Assembly (NCBI GenBank): GCA_963745405.1
Contig: CAVUWY010000002.1
Location: 1,922,001-1,986,000 of the forward strand
DNA length: 64,000 nucleotides
Source of the DNA: C-114 sp963745405
GTDB taxonomy: Bacteria; Chloroflexota; Limnocylindria; Limnocylindrales; CSP1-4
Reading direction: 5' to 3'
Part shown: one piece after another, positions 1 through 7,230 of the stretch
Layout: the number at the start of each line of letters is the position of its first letter
Position numbering within the stretch: the stretch's first letter is position 1
Made by a program: the position numbers and the translations under genes
Notes under the pieces: generated by a model
Told to the model about the DNA's origin: nothing
The model's input: the letters and a program-made list of their open reading frames with translations, nothing else
Databases searched by the model: none

Positions 1-56
1 CGTCGCAGATGCCATTCCTCAGGACCGTCTGGCCGGTATCGACACCCGGGCGTGAG

Positions 57-67
57 CGAAAGTTTCG
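57..67. promoter_or_regulatory. CGAAAGTTTCG dyad, probable second LacI-family operator
   Basis: An 11-bp perfect inverted repeat, CGAAAGTTTCG, identical to the core of the 19-bp palindrome just upstream of the LacI-type gene. Two identical cores about 100 bp apart in front of one regulator suggest a shared operator. This copy could also serve a gene lying to the left of the window. Only the symmetry and identity are seen; binding is inferred. Confidence 0.5.
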
Positions 68-147
68 ACCGAATGGCCGGCTACTTTCGGCCGCACTGTA
101 GGGTCCGCTGCCCGGCCCGTCAACCCTGTTTCGCAACCCGTTCGGCA

Positions 148-176
148 TGCACGTATACCGAAAGTTTCGGTATGAT
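148..176 (+). promoter_or_regulatory. Promoter and palindromic operator of the LacI-family gene
   Basis: Positions 155-173 read ATACCGAAAGTTTCGGTAT, a perfect 19-bp palindrome. It overlaps a good -10 hexamer, TATGAT (171-176), that ends 6 nt before the ATG at 183. A poor -35 (TGCACG, 148-153) lies 17 nt upstream of the -10. The operator covers the spacer and part of the -10, the usual geometry for autorepression. The short distance from -10 to ATG implies a leaderless transcript. Confidence 0.6.
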
Positions 177-182
177 CGAGCC

Positions 183-1217
183 ATGCACACCCGAACAGCG
201 ACGAAGGCCGATGGCACGGGCCGGGCGACCCTCGCCCAGGTGGCAAAGCAGGCGGGCGTATCGGTTCCGACGGTCTCCAAGGTCATCAACGGCCGATCCG
301 ATGTCTCGGCGGAGACGCGTCGCCGGGTGGAGGCGGTCATCGTCGAGCGGGGCTACGAGCGCTCGGATCGATCCACCCGCCGGGCCCAGCTGCTCGAGCT
401 CATCTTCCACGAACTCGAGAGCGAGTGGGCGCTGGAGATCGTCATGGGAGTCGAGCAGGTCGCCCGCGAGAACCACCTCGCCGTCGTGATCACCGAGATG
501 CACGGTCGGCGGACGCCCGGTCGGAGCTGGCTCGAGGGCGTCCTCAATCGCCGCCCGATGGGCCTGATCGCGGTGTTCTCCGACCTCAGCGACACGATGC
601 GCGACCAGCTGCGGACGCGCGGCATCCCTTTCGTCGTGGTCGACCCGACGGGCGAGCCACTTCACGACACGCCGTCGGTCGGCGCGACCAACTGGAGCGG
701 CGGACTCGCTGCGACCCGCCACCTCCTCGCCCTCGGCCATCGCCGGATCGGGGTGCTGACGGGGCCCCAGGAGATCCTCTGCAGTCGAGCCCGGCTGGAC
801 GGCTACCGGGCCGCCATGGACGCGGCCGGCGTGGCCATCGATCCCGCCCTGGCGCGCTACGGCGACTTCCACGTCGGATCCGGGGTGGAGCACGGACGGG
901 CGATGCTCCGCCTGCCCGACCCGCCCACGGCGATCTTCGCCGGCAACGACCTCATGGCCCTCGGCCTCTACCAGGCGGCCCGCGAGGCGCGGCTCCACAT
1001 CCCGGAGGACCTGAGCGTCGTCGGGTTCGATGACCTGCCGGTCGCCGGCTGGGTCAGCCCGCCGCTCACGACCGTCCGCCAGCCCCTCGCCCAGATGGCG
1101 GTCAGCGCGGCCCGGCTCGTCCTCGGCCTGGCGCGCGGCGACCAACCGGCCCAGACACGCATCGAACTCGCGACCGAGCTCGTGGTCCGCGACAGCACGG
1201 CGCCACCGCCGGCCTGA
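183..1217 (+). CDS. LacI/GalR-family transcriptional regulator
   Basis: A 344-aa protein of normal LacI-family length. The N-terminal helix-turn-helix reads TLAQVAKQAGVSVPTVSKVI (about residues 11-30) and is followed by the hinge region and a periplasmic-binding-protein-like sugar-sensing domain. That domain contains GHRRIGVLTG and FAGNDLMALGLYQAAREA, typical of family members that bind sugars. ATG 183 is preferred over the upstream GTG at 147 because a TATGAT -10 lies 6 nt before it and because the HTH begins about 10 residues in, as usual. The palindrome just upstream is its likely operator. The regulated sugar genes are not visible, perhaps lying left of the window. Confidence 0.9.
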   Translation: MHTRTATKADGTGRATLAQVAKQAGVSVPTVSKVINGRSDVSAETRRRVEAVIVERGYERSDRSTRRAQLLELIFHELESEWALEIVMGVEQVARENHLAVVITEMHGRRTPGRSWLEGVLNRRPMGLIAVFSDLSDTMRDQLRTRGIPFVVVDPTGEPLHDTPSVGATNWSGGLAATRHLLALGHRRIGVLTGPQEILCSRARLDGYRAAMDAAGVAIDPALARYGDFHVGSGVEHGRAMLRLPDPPTAIFAGNDLMALGLYQAAREARLHIPEDLSVVGFDDLPVAGWVSPPLTTVRQPLAQMAVSAARLVLGLARGDQPAQTRIELATELVVRDSTAPPPA

Positions 1218-1263
1218 TCCTCCGAAGCCCTGGTCGCCGAGGAGGTAGGCGCGGTGACGGACC

Positions 1264-1677
1264 CTAGTTGAAGCTCATCGTCCCCGTGTCGCTCAGGGTG
1301 ATCTTGAGCGCGCCGCTGTCGATCGAGTAGCTGGCCGCCTTGCCGAGGCCAGCCAGGAAGACGCTCGCCAGCGAGTCGGGGGAGCACTGAGGGAGCGTCG
1401 TCGGCCCGAGGGTGATCGTCATGTTGGACGAGGACGTCGTGTACGTTCCACTCGCGTCGATGCAGTCGGCCTTGACCTTGATCGTTCCGTCGGTGTTGAA
1501 GGTCGCCGTGTAGTTCTGGGGGTTCGGCACGACGCCCGGCATCGGCGTCCCCGGCTCCGTGCCGGAACTCCACTGCCAGGCCTTGCCCGTAAGGCCGCCC
1601 CCGGAGCTCGAGCTGCAGGCGACGACGGCGAAAGCGACGGCGAGGACGAGCCCCGCGATGGCGAGAAGACGTTTCAT
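1264..1677 (-). CDS. META/HslJ-like lipoprotein
   Basis: A 137-aa lipoprotein. A signal peptide with lipobox (AVVAC, Cys about residue 21) is followed by a Ser/Gly linker and a domain starting LTGKAWQW, with NYTATFNTDGTIKVKADC in the middle. This resembles META/HslJ-type domains, in which a short Trp-containing motif precedes a beta-strand core with a Cys. It is probably anchored on the outer face of the membrane. The ATG at 1677 follows a GAGGGGGA ribosome-binding site. META proteins in other bacteria are linked to stress resistance or secretion; no specific function can be assigned here. Confidence 0.6.
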   Translation of the reverse strand: MKRLLAIAGLVLAVAFAVVACSSSSGGGLTGKAWQWSSGTEPGTPMPGVVPNPQNYTATFNTDGTIKVKADCIDASGTYTTSSSNMTITLGPTTLPQCSPDSLASVFLAGLGKAASYSIDSGALKITLSDTGTMSFN

Positions 1678-1805
1678 ATCGGATGTCCCCCTCAAGATCC
1701 CCGCCCGTGACAGCGCCCGCGAACGGGTCGGCTGCGCCGGGGCCGGGACATGGAACGGCGGCCGCCGGGCCCGGCATCGCCGGCCGACGACCGCCGCTGG
1801 TCTAC

Positions 1806-2276
1806 CTAGGAGATGACCTTGGCCTTCAGCGACTCGTACTCGGTGTCGGAGATCGCCCCGGCGTCCTTGAGCTGCTTGAGCTTGGTCAGTTCGTCGGCCG
1901 TCGAGACGCCGGCGACCGCCGTATTCGCGGCCTCGGCCTGGGCCATCATCTGGACGTCCTGGGCGGTGACCTTCGGCCGCATGACCATGTAGATCAGGGC
2001 GCCGAGGAACGGCAGGATCACCAGGACGATGATCCAGATCGCCTTCGTCCCGCCGGAGATGTCGTTCCGCCGGAAGATGTCGGCGAAGATGGCGATGAAG
2101 ATCCAGATGAACATGAACCAGAAGAAGAAGATGACCATGGACCAGACGACGTCCCAGAACGTCAGGCTGTTCGTGCCCACCTGCGCACAGGCGGCGAGCA
2201 GCAGCGGGACCACTCCCACCAGGACGGTGGTCGGCAGCACCCGCCGCAGGATCGAACCGATGGATTCGTTGCGCAC
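1806..2276 (-). CDS. SHOCT-domain membrane protein with PLD-N-like segment
   Basis: About 156 aa. Three hydrophobic stretches are visible: one near the N-terminus ending LLLAAC, one spanning WSMVIFFFWFMFIWIFIAIF, and one spanning IWIIVLVILPFLGALIYMV. The last has the PLDc_N (cardiolipin synthase N-terminal) look. The C-terminus, TADELTKLKQLKDAGAISDTEYESLKAKV, is a classic SHOCT motif (short C-terminal oligomerisation domain). The GTG at 2276 is chosen because GGGGAG lies about 6 nt upstream; longer in-frame starts would add a low-complexity basic leader. Role unknown. Confidence 0.75.
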   Translation of the reverse strand: MRNESIGSILRRVLPTTVLVGVVPLLLAACAQVGTNSLTFWDVVWSMVIFFFWFMFIWIFIAIFADIFRRNDISGGTKAIWIIVLVILPFLGALIYMVMRPKVTAQDVQMMAQAEAANTAVAGVSTADELTKLKQLKDAGAISDTEYESLKAKVIS

Positions 2277-2531
2277 GTGAATCTCCCCTTCGATGATCGT
2301 GCCCCGGCCCCGGCGGCGTATCGACAGCCTCGGCGATCCGGACTCCGCGCTCCTCACGGCCACCGTCTCGGCGGTGTTCCCCGCTGCCGGTGCACGGTGC
2401 ACAGTAGCGCACGGTGCAAGCGTCCACAGGGCCGCCAAGCAGATCCGCTGATAGAGTCGTCCATGTCGACGCCGGCGAACGCGGGTCAAGGCGGCGGCGG
2501 ACCCGTCGAATGGTTGGAAGCGGGTGTTCTG

Positions 2532-3185
2532 ATGACGGCGACTTTGATTCCTTCATTCCGGAGCATCCGCACCTGGGCGTCGGTCTTCCTGGTCGTCGCG
2601 GTCGTCGCGGGTTGCCAGTCGGCGGCGACCGGGGCGCCGACGTCCACCGGCAGCTCGGCCTCGCCGACCAGCGCGATCGTCGTGCCCCCGCCCATCACAG
2701 GTCCGACGGCACCGCCGTCAGGGTCGCCGTCGGCGTCTTCGAAGCCCTCCGGTTCGCCGTCGGTCGCAGGCGCGCCCGACCCCTGTGCGCTCCTTACCGT
2801 CGACGAGGCATCGACGCTCCTTGGCGTGACGCTGACCAAGACCGGTGGCGGGGACGTCGGCACGGGCGGCCGGAACTGCGTGTATTCAAGCGGACCGGCG
2901 ACCCACGTCACGGTCTTCGACCGGACGGAGGCGAGCGCCGACGCGATCGACTCCGTCTTCGATGCGATCGAGCAGCAGACACTCGCCGAAGCGGGGGCGG
3001 TCGGCGGCAAGATCACCGATCTCGGGGACGCGGCGTTCGAGAGCCGGCTTCCAGGGGCTGGCGGGAAGTCCCTTGCCGTCATCGCCTTCGTGGCGGGTCG
3101 GACCTACGTGAGCCTGACCACTTATCCGGGTCCGAGCGGTTCAGCCCTGCACGACGCGGCCACGGTGGCGCTCGGCAGGCTCTGA
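2532..3185 (+). CDS. Secreted lipoprotein with Ser/Pro linker (DUF3558-like)
   Basis: 217 aa. A signal peptide ends in the lipobox VVAGC, then about 60 residues rich in Ser, Pro, Thr and Ala, then a globular domain starting DPCALLTVDEASTLLGV with a second Cys in GGRNCVYSS. The pair DPCxLLT...A and NCxY resembles DUF3558-type secreted lipoproteins. The ATG at 2532 puts the signal peptide in normal register. An in-frame ATG at 2463 is preceded by TAGAGT 5 nt upstream and is the alternative if the message is leaderless. No function is known. Confidence 0.65.
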   Translation: MTATLIPSFRSIRTWASVFLVVAVVAGCQSAATGAPTSTGSSASPTSAIVVPPPITGPTAPPSGSPSASSKPSGSPSVAGAPDPCALLTVDEASTLLGVTLTKTGGGDVGTGGRNCVYSSGPATHVTVFDRTEASADAIDSVFDAIEQQTLAEAGAVGGKITDLGDAAFESRLPGAGGKSLAVIAFVAGRTYVSLTTYPGPSGSALHDAATVALGRL

Positions 3186-3202
3186 ATCGTCCGGCCGGCT
3201 TT

Positions 3203-4513
3203 TCAACTTCGCCCGGCGGACAGCGCCTCCCGGGACAACCGGTATGCGCCCTCGAGGTCGCCGAGCTCGGCGCGTACGTCGGCCCACTCTCCGAGGACGG
3301 CCTGGAGCTGGGCTCGCCGGCCGATGGCTCGGGCCGAGTCGGCAGCCTCCTGGAGGGTCTGCGAGGCGCCCGCCAGGTCGCCGGCCGCCCGGCGGGCCCG
3401 GGCGATCGACAGACAGGCGCTGAGGCGGGCCTTCCGGTTGCCGGTCGCGTCGGCGAGCCGGACCGCCTCCGCACCCCGCTCGAGCGCCTCGTCGGGGTGA
3501 CCGTCGGCCAGCGCGATCTGGGCCTCGGTATCGGTGACGTGGGCGAGGCTTCGATCGTTATCGAGCCGTTCGAAACCCTCGCGGGCGGACTTGGCGTGTG
3601 CTCGCGCCCTGGCGACGTTGCCGAGCCCGAGGTGGACGAGGGCGAGCTCGTTCTCGAGGGCCGCCACCTCGAACGCGGCCGAAGCGGCCCGGAACTGGGC
3701 GAGGGCCTGGGTCCCCGACGTCATCGCCCCTTCGAAGTCGCCGAGCTCGCGATAGCTCAGTGCGAGGGAGAAAAGGAACGTTGCGCGGCGGCGGCCATCG
3801 AGGAGCGGCACGAGGGAGCGAGCGCGTTCGAGGTGGGCGAGCGCACGCTCGGGCTCGTCGTCCCGCGTCTCGTTCATCGCCAAGGCGATGAGGATGCGAA
3901 CCGTCAGGTCCGGCTCGACCTCGAGCCCGGCCGCGATCTCGTCGAGGATCCGCTGGAGGATGAGCTTGGCCTCGTCACCCTGCTCGATCTCGTAGAGGGC
4001 GAACGACTCCCAGTATCCGGTGAGGGCGGCATCGGCACGCCGATCGAGGGCGATGAACGCCGTCCCGGCCTCTGCGGCAGCGCGGAGGGCATCGTTCGGC
4101 CGGTCGAGCCGGCAAAGCGCCTCCGCGAGCCCACGGAGGAGTTCCGGTCGGAGCGTCGGGCCAGGATCCGCCTCGAGCAACTCGGCGTACCCATCAGCGG
4201 CGGCCTGCCACTCTCCGGCGGCGAGTCGCAGGTCGGCCTCGAGTCGGGTCCAGGCCGGTCCGTGGTCCTCGAGGAAGCGGGTGGCCGGGATGTCGAGTCG
4301 CTCGGCCAGGTAGTTGAGCGCTGCCATCGACGGCTTGACGAGACCGTTCTCAAGGGCGCTGATGTACGCCTTCGTGTAGCGGCCGTCGGCGAGTCCCGCC
4401 TGGGTGAGCCCGGCCTTGAGCCGCTCCGCGCGGATGCGGGCGCCGATGCGACGGGCCAGGGGCCGGTCCAGGTCGGCCCTCGAGGGCGGGCGAGGCGGCT
4501 TCACTGTCTGCAT
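3203..4513 (-). CDS. XRE-family regulator with TPR array (RRNPP-like architecture)
   Basis: 436 aa. Residues about 20-75 form an HTH_3 domain (ARIRAERLKAGLTQAGLADG, then AYISALENG). The rest is a continuous helical array of roughly eight TPR-like repeats, recognisable by helix pairs such as ALSYRELGDFEGAMTSGTQA and LVHLGLGNVARARAHAKSA. An HTH followed by TPRs is the architecture of RRNPP peptide-sensing regulators (PlcR, NprR, Rgg-type), although many orphan XRE-TPR proteins exist. Its start lies inside the overlapping upstream XRE gene, and a divergent gene for a 41-aa secreted peptide begins about 360 bp away. Peptide sensing is an inference from layout and architecture. Confidence 0.85.
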   Translation of the reverse strand: MQTVKPPRPPSRADLDRPLARRIGARIRAERLKAGLTQAGLADGRYTKAYISALENGLVKPSMAALNYLAERLDIPATRFLEDHGPAWTRLEADLRLAAGEWQAAADGYAELLEADPGPTLRPELLRGLAEALCRLDRPNDALRAAAEAGTAFIALDRRADAALTGYWESFALYEIEQGDEAKLILQRILDEIAAGLEVEPDLTVRILIALAMNETRDDEPERALAHLERARSLVPLLDGRRRATFLFSLALSYRELGDFEGAMTSGTQALAQFRAASAAFEVAALENELALVHLGLGNVARARAHAKSAREGFERLDNDRSLAHVTDTEAQIALADGHPDEALERGAEAVRLADATGNRKARLSACLSIARARRAAGDLAGASQTLQEAADSARAIGRRAQLQAVLGEWADVRAELGDLEGAYRLSREALSAGRS

Positions 4514-4793
4514 TACTTCTAGTGTACTCGCTGTCCAGGGCGCGTTCGACCGCCAGGAGTACGGCCGATGGGACCGAATCCATGCGGGCGGTCATGATCC
4601 AGAGGCTCCCGAGGGAGGGCACGATCCGCCCGTTCTCGACAAGCGAGACGAAGCCTCGACTCAGCGGCCCCCCGACGGCCTGCTGGGAGAGGCCGAGCGC
4701 ACGTCGTCGCCGGCGAAGCTCGGATCCGAGGGCGCCCGCGAACCGTGAGCCGCTTCCGGTGGTGTGATGTTTAGCAATAGTTGACGTTCGCAT
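4350..4793 (-). CDS. Small XRE-family DNA-binding protein overlapping the next gene
   Basis: An open frame of 147 codons. Residues about 18-75 are an HTH_3 domain (LGSELRRRRRALGLSQQAV, then FVSLVENGRIVPSLGSL). The downstream third overlaps the start of the XRE-TPR gene by 164 nt in another frame and reads as Pro/Arg/Gly-rich shadow sequence, so it may not be real protein. In the third frame TAG and TAA stops occur just before the neighbour's ATG. A one-base indel would therefore turn this into a compact HTH protein ending near 4520. The ATG at 4793 follows TATGCT by 6 nt, suggesting a leaderless message. Confidence 0.65.
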   Translation of the reverse strand: MRTSTIAKHHTTGSGSRFAGALGSELRRRRRALGLSQQAVGGPLSRGFVSLVENGRIVPSLGSLWIMTARMDSVPSAVLLAVERALDSEYTRSNADSEAASPALEGRPGPAPGPSHRRPHPRGAAQGRAHPGGTRRRPLHEGVHQRP

Positions 4794-4809
4794 GCCGAGA
4801 GCATAGCAT
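4781..4809 (+). promoter_or_regulatory. Promoter for the 41-aa peptide gene, overlapping the divergent XRE promoter
   Basis: TTGACG (4781-4786), a 17-nt spacer and TAGCAT (4804-4809) make a near-consensus promoter reading toward the peptide gene. On the opposite strand TATGCT (+ strand 4800-4805) sits 6 nt before the ATG of the divergent XRE gene, so the two -10 elements overlap. The -35 lies inside the first codons of the XRE gene. A regulator bound here would control both directions. Confidence 0.55.
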
Positions 4810-4869
4810 CTCCACCCTGGAGCTCGACGACGGGATCGGGTGACTTCCGACAGAGAGGAGTCGTCACCC

Positions 4870-4995
4870 ATGCACATCCCCCAGCATCCCCGCGTCAGGA
4901 ACTTTTTCTTCGCGCTTATCACGGCGGGTTCATTCCTCCTGGTCAGCGTCGCCACGGTATTGGCAGACAGCCACGGGGGTCCTTACCCTCGGTAG
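4870..4995 (+). CDS. 41-aa secreted pre-peptide, candidate signalling peptide
   Basis: A short ORF with a strong ribosome-binding site (AGAGGAG, 9 nt before the ATG) and a promoter at 4781-4809. It encodes a basic N-terminus (MHIPQHPRVRNFFF), a hydrophobic core (ALITAGSFLLVSVATVLA) and a short polar tail, DSHGGPYPR. If signal peptidase cuts after VLA, a 9-residue peptide is released. It is divergent from two XRE regulators, one with TPR repeats, the arrangement of Phr/PapR-type pheromone genes. Expression and cleavage are inferred; a one-pass membrane peptide is the alternative. Confidence 0.6.
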   Translation: MHIPQHPRVRNFFFALITAGSFLLVSVATVLADSHGGPYPR

Positions 4996-5198
4996 GACGC
5001 CCACACGAGGGGGGTTCGATCGCCCGGTCCGTTCGCCGGGCTCCAGGCATCCTCACAGCCACGAGCGACCCGGACCCCCGGGTGGACCGGGGCCGGGACC
5101 TCTCGGTCATCGGACGCGCGCTCAGCCACTGTGCTACCGTGCGGCTGCGATTAGCGATACTTGACCGGCGGTGTCGCGACGCAGGCACGGGTGACCAG
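4996..5198. other. Intergenic stretch, no gene seen
   Basis: About 200 nt between the small peptide gene and the PH-like protein. It contains a TACCGT hexamer at 5135-5140 that could be a -10 for the downstream gene. The GGTTCGATC string near 5025 looks like a tRNA T-loop, but there is no acceptor or anticodon stem around it. Confidence 0.4.
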
Positions 5199-5612
5199 GT
5201 GGCGGACCTCCACGGTTCCGAGGCGACATTCGGCGACATCACGCCGGCGGTGCTTGCCGCCCTCGAACCGGGCGAGGAGATCGTCGATCTCCTGCCGGGC
5301 CTCGGGGCCTCGCTCGTCGTGACCTCGGCCCGGGTCATGGTGATCCGGGAAGGCACCCACTTCCGACCCCGCAACGGCATCCGGTCGTGGCCTCACGGCG
5401 AGCTCCGCGACGTCTCGCTCGCCCTGCCCCGACGTGGACACGGCCGGATCGTCCTCCGGGAGGGTCGGGACCCGAAGCAGGCCGTCAGCGTCTTCATCGA
5501 GGCCGACAGCTGGTCTGCCGCCGAGCGGATCGTCGGCGACATCCACGCCCGGGCGAGGGCCAGCCACAAGGCCGCCGAGGCCGACGACCCACCGGGCGCC
5601 CGATCCCACTGA
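5199..5612 (+). CDS. Small PH-like domain protein, function unknown
   Basis: About 137 aa. The core (EEIVDLLPGLGASLVVTSARVMVIREG, then a Trp-containing strand and RIVLREGRDPKQAVSVFIEA) has alternating beta-strands and the phrase LVVTSARVMVI, which recalls bacterial PH-like/GRAM folds where LxxTdxRl precedes more strands. A C-terminal helix (AAERIVGDIHARARA) completes the fold. The start is uncertain: GTG 5199 leaves a compact domain, while a longer frame opens at GTG 5082. The last residues are polar and probably disordered. Confidence 0.5.
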   Translation: MADLHGSEATFGDITPAVLAALEPGEEIVDLLPGLGASLVVTSARVMVIREGTHFRPRNGIRSWPHGELRDVSLALPRRGHGRIVLREGRDPKQAVSVFIEADSWSAAERIVGDIHARARASHKAAEADDPPGARSH

Positions 5613-5771
5613 GCCCGGCGAGGACGGCCGGGGCATGCCGAAGGCGGGTCGGCCGACGGTCGCGATAGACAGCGGCCGGCCCGAGGGCCACAGTAGCCTC
5701 CCCTCCGCGACGGTCGTCGGCACATGTCCGCCGGATCCGCGGGGCGGCGTTCGCGTCTCGAGGAGGACACG

Positions 5772-6092
5772 ATGGCGAAGTTCCTGTGGCAGGTCTCCTA
5801 CACGACAGAGGGCATCAAGGGTCTCGTCAAAGAAGGCGGGAGCAGCCGTGCCAAGGCCATCAAGAAGCTGACCGAGGCCCACGGCGGCAAGCTCGAAGCC
5901 TTCTACTTCGCCTTCGGCGACGACGACGTCTATCTCATCGCCGACCTGCCGAGCAACCTCGAGGCGTCGGCGATCAGCCTGGCCGTCGCGGCGTCCGGGG
6001 CGGCTCACATCAAGACGGTGGTGCTCCTCGAGCCGTCCCAGGTCGACGCCGCGGCGAAGGTGAAGGTCGGCTATCGCGCTCCGGGAGCCTGA
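5772..6092 (+). CDS. GYD-domain protein
   Basis: 106 aa with the GYD-domain layout: an N-terminal strand (KFLWQVSYTTEGIKGLVKEG), a helix with SRAKAIKKLTEAHGGKLEAF, then FAFGDDDVYLIADLP and a second beta-alpha unit. GYD proteins are small dimeric alpha/beta-barrel-like proteins of unknown function, common in Chloroflexota, Actinomycetota and rhizobia. The ATG at 5772 has an ideal AGGAGG site 6 nt upstream. The stop codon lies within the first unit of a hairpin repeat array, so the 3' end is probably formed there. Confidence 0.8.
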   Translation: MAKFLWQVSYTTEGIKGLVKEGGSSRAKAIKKLTEAHGGKLEAFYFAFGDDDVYLIADLPSNLEASAISLAVAASGAAHIKTVVLLEPSQVDAAAKVKVGYRAPGA

Positions 6093-6168
6093 CCGCTCCA
6101 GGGGAGCCTGACCGCTCCGGGGCCTGACCGGTCCGGGGCCTGACCGGTCCGGGAGCCTCACCGCTCCG
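6084..6168. repeat. Tandem array of short GC-rich hairpins between convergent genes
   Basis: Five units of 15-19 bp in a row: two GGAGCCTGACCGCTCC, two GGGCCTGACCGGTCC variants and one GGAGCCTCACCGCTCC. Each is an inverted repeat (GGAGC and GCTCC around a 6-nt loop). The array begins inside the stop codon of the GYD gene and ends at the stop of the convergent SIS gene, so it is well placed as a bidirectional terminator. No T-tract follows the units. Confidence 0.7.
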
Positions 6169-7230
6169 TCAGCGGGTCAGCGTCACCTTGCGGAGATTGG
6201 GCGGGGCCTCGGGGTCCCGTCCCTTCGCCAGAGCGAGGTGGTAAGCGAACAGCTGACAGAGCACGATCGTCGCGATCGGTGAAAGCCACTCCGGGGTGCC
6301 CGCCGGGGCCGTGAGCGCATCGCGGCCGAGGCCCCGGACGACGGCGTCGTCGGAGATGACGAGGAGCTCGGCGTCCAGCCCCCGGAGGCGACCGAGGAGG
6401 TCGGCCATGCCCCCCAGCGCGGGCCCCGCGGTCGCGACGGCAAGGACCGGGGATCCCGGCGCCACGCCGGCGATCGGGCCGTGCTCGAAGTCGGCCGCCG
6501 AGTACGGATCGGACGCGACCCCGGCGATCTCCTTGAGCTTCAGTGCCCACTCCCGCGCGGTCGCGTACTGGTAACCGCGGCCGAGCACGACGCAGCGCTG
6601 GAGTGCCGTCCAGCGACCGGCCACGGCCGCAACCTCCGAGTCGTCGGCGACGAGCCGATCGAGCGTGGCGGGCAGCTCGGCGAGGCCCGTCGCGGAGTCG
6701 CGCTCACCGCCTGCGCCGGCGGTCATCCCCGCCCGTCGTAGCGCCTCGGACAGCATCGCGACCACGGTGAGCTCGGCAACGTACGTCTTCGTGGCCGCGA
6801 CCGAGATCTCGGGCCCGGCGTCGAGCGGGATGACCGAGCTGGCGGCAGCGGCCAGGGGCGAGGCCGGGTCGTTCGTGATCGCGACGGTGGCCGCACCCTG
6901 GCGTTGACCGTCCTCGAGGACGCCGACCACGTCGGGCGAGCGGCCAGACTGGCTGATCCCGACGACGAGCGCGCGGTCGAGCCGCGGGCCCCGGCCGTAG
7001 AGCGACGCCAGCGACGGCGCGGCGAGGCCGACGGCCAGCCCGTTCCGCTCGCCGAGGACGTACTGGGCATAGATCGCGGCGTGATCGGATGTGCCTCGGG
7101 CGGCGACGAGGACGAAGTCGACGTCGCGCTCGGCCACGATCGCGGCGACCGCGTCGACGGCCGGTCCGGCGGTCGAGATGAGCCTCCCGACGACGGCGCC
7201 TGCCTCGCCGAGCTCAGAGCGGACCGTCAC
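6169..7230 (-). CDS. SIS-domain sugar-phosphate isomerase/deaminase-like protein
   Basis: 353 aa, two SIS domains without the N-terminal glutaminase of GlmS. The first has FVLVAARGTSDHAAIYAQYV and VVGISQSGRSPDVVGVL, the second CVVLGRGYQYATAREWALKL and YSAADFEHGPIAGV. These are the phosphosugar-binding signatures of the GlmS isomerase half and of AgaS/FrlB-type enzymes. It probably isomerises or deaminates an amino-sugar phosphate or fructosamine-like substrate in the cytosol. GTG 7230 gives about 25 residues before the first SIS strand; ATG 7293 is an alternative. A second SIS protein lies at 50.5 kb. Confidence 0.8.
   Translation of the reverse strand: MTVRSELGEAGAVVGRLISTAGPAVDAVAAIVAERDVDFVLVAARGTSDHAAIYAQYVLGERNGLAVGLAAPSLASLYGRGPRLDRALVVGISQSGRSPDVVGVLEDGQRQGAATVAITNDPASPLAAAASSVIPLDAGPEISVAATKTYVAELTVVAMLSEALRRAGMTAGAGGERDSATGLAELPATLDRLVADDSEVAAVAGRWTALQRCVVLGRGYQYATAREWALKLKEIAGVASDPYSAADFEHGPIAGVAPGSPVLAVATAGPALGGMADLLGRLRGLDAELLVISDDAVVRGLGRDALTAPAGTPEWLSPIATIVLCQLFAYHLALAKGRDPEAPPNLRKVTLTR

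Noticed and set aside
120..1145. 341-aa open frame antisense to the LacI gene
   Set aside because: Low-complexity Arg/Ala/Gly composition, no ribosome-binding site, fully overlapped by a clear LacI protein; a typical shadow of GC-rich codons.
2414..4522. 702-aa rightward open frame over the XRE-TPR gene
   Set aside because: Antisense to a protein with HTH and TPR signatures; its composition is mostly Gly/Arg/Glu with no domain.
5020..5060. GGGTTCGATC resembling a tRNA T-loop
   Set aside because: No acceptor stem, D-arm or anticodon arm around it.
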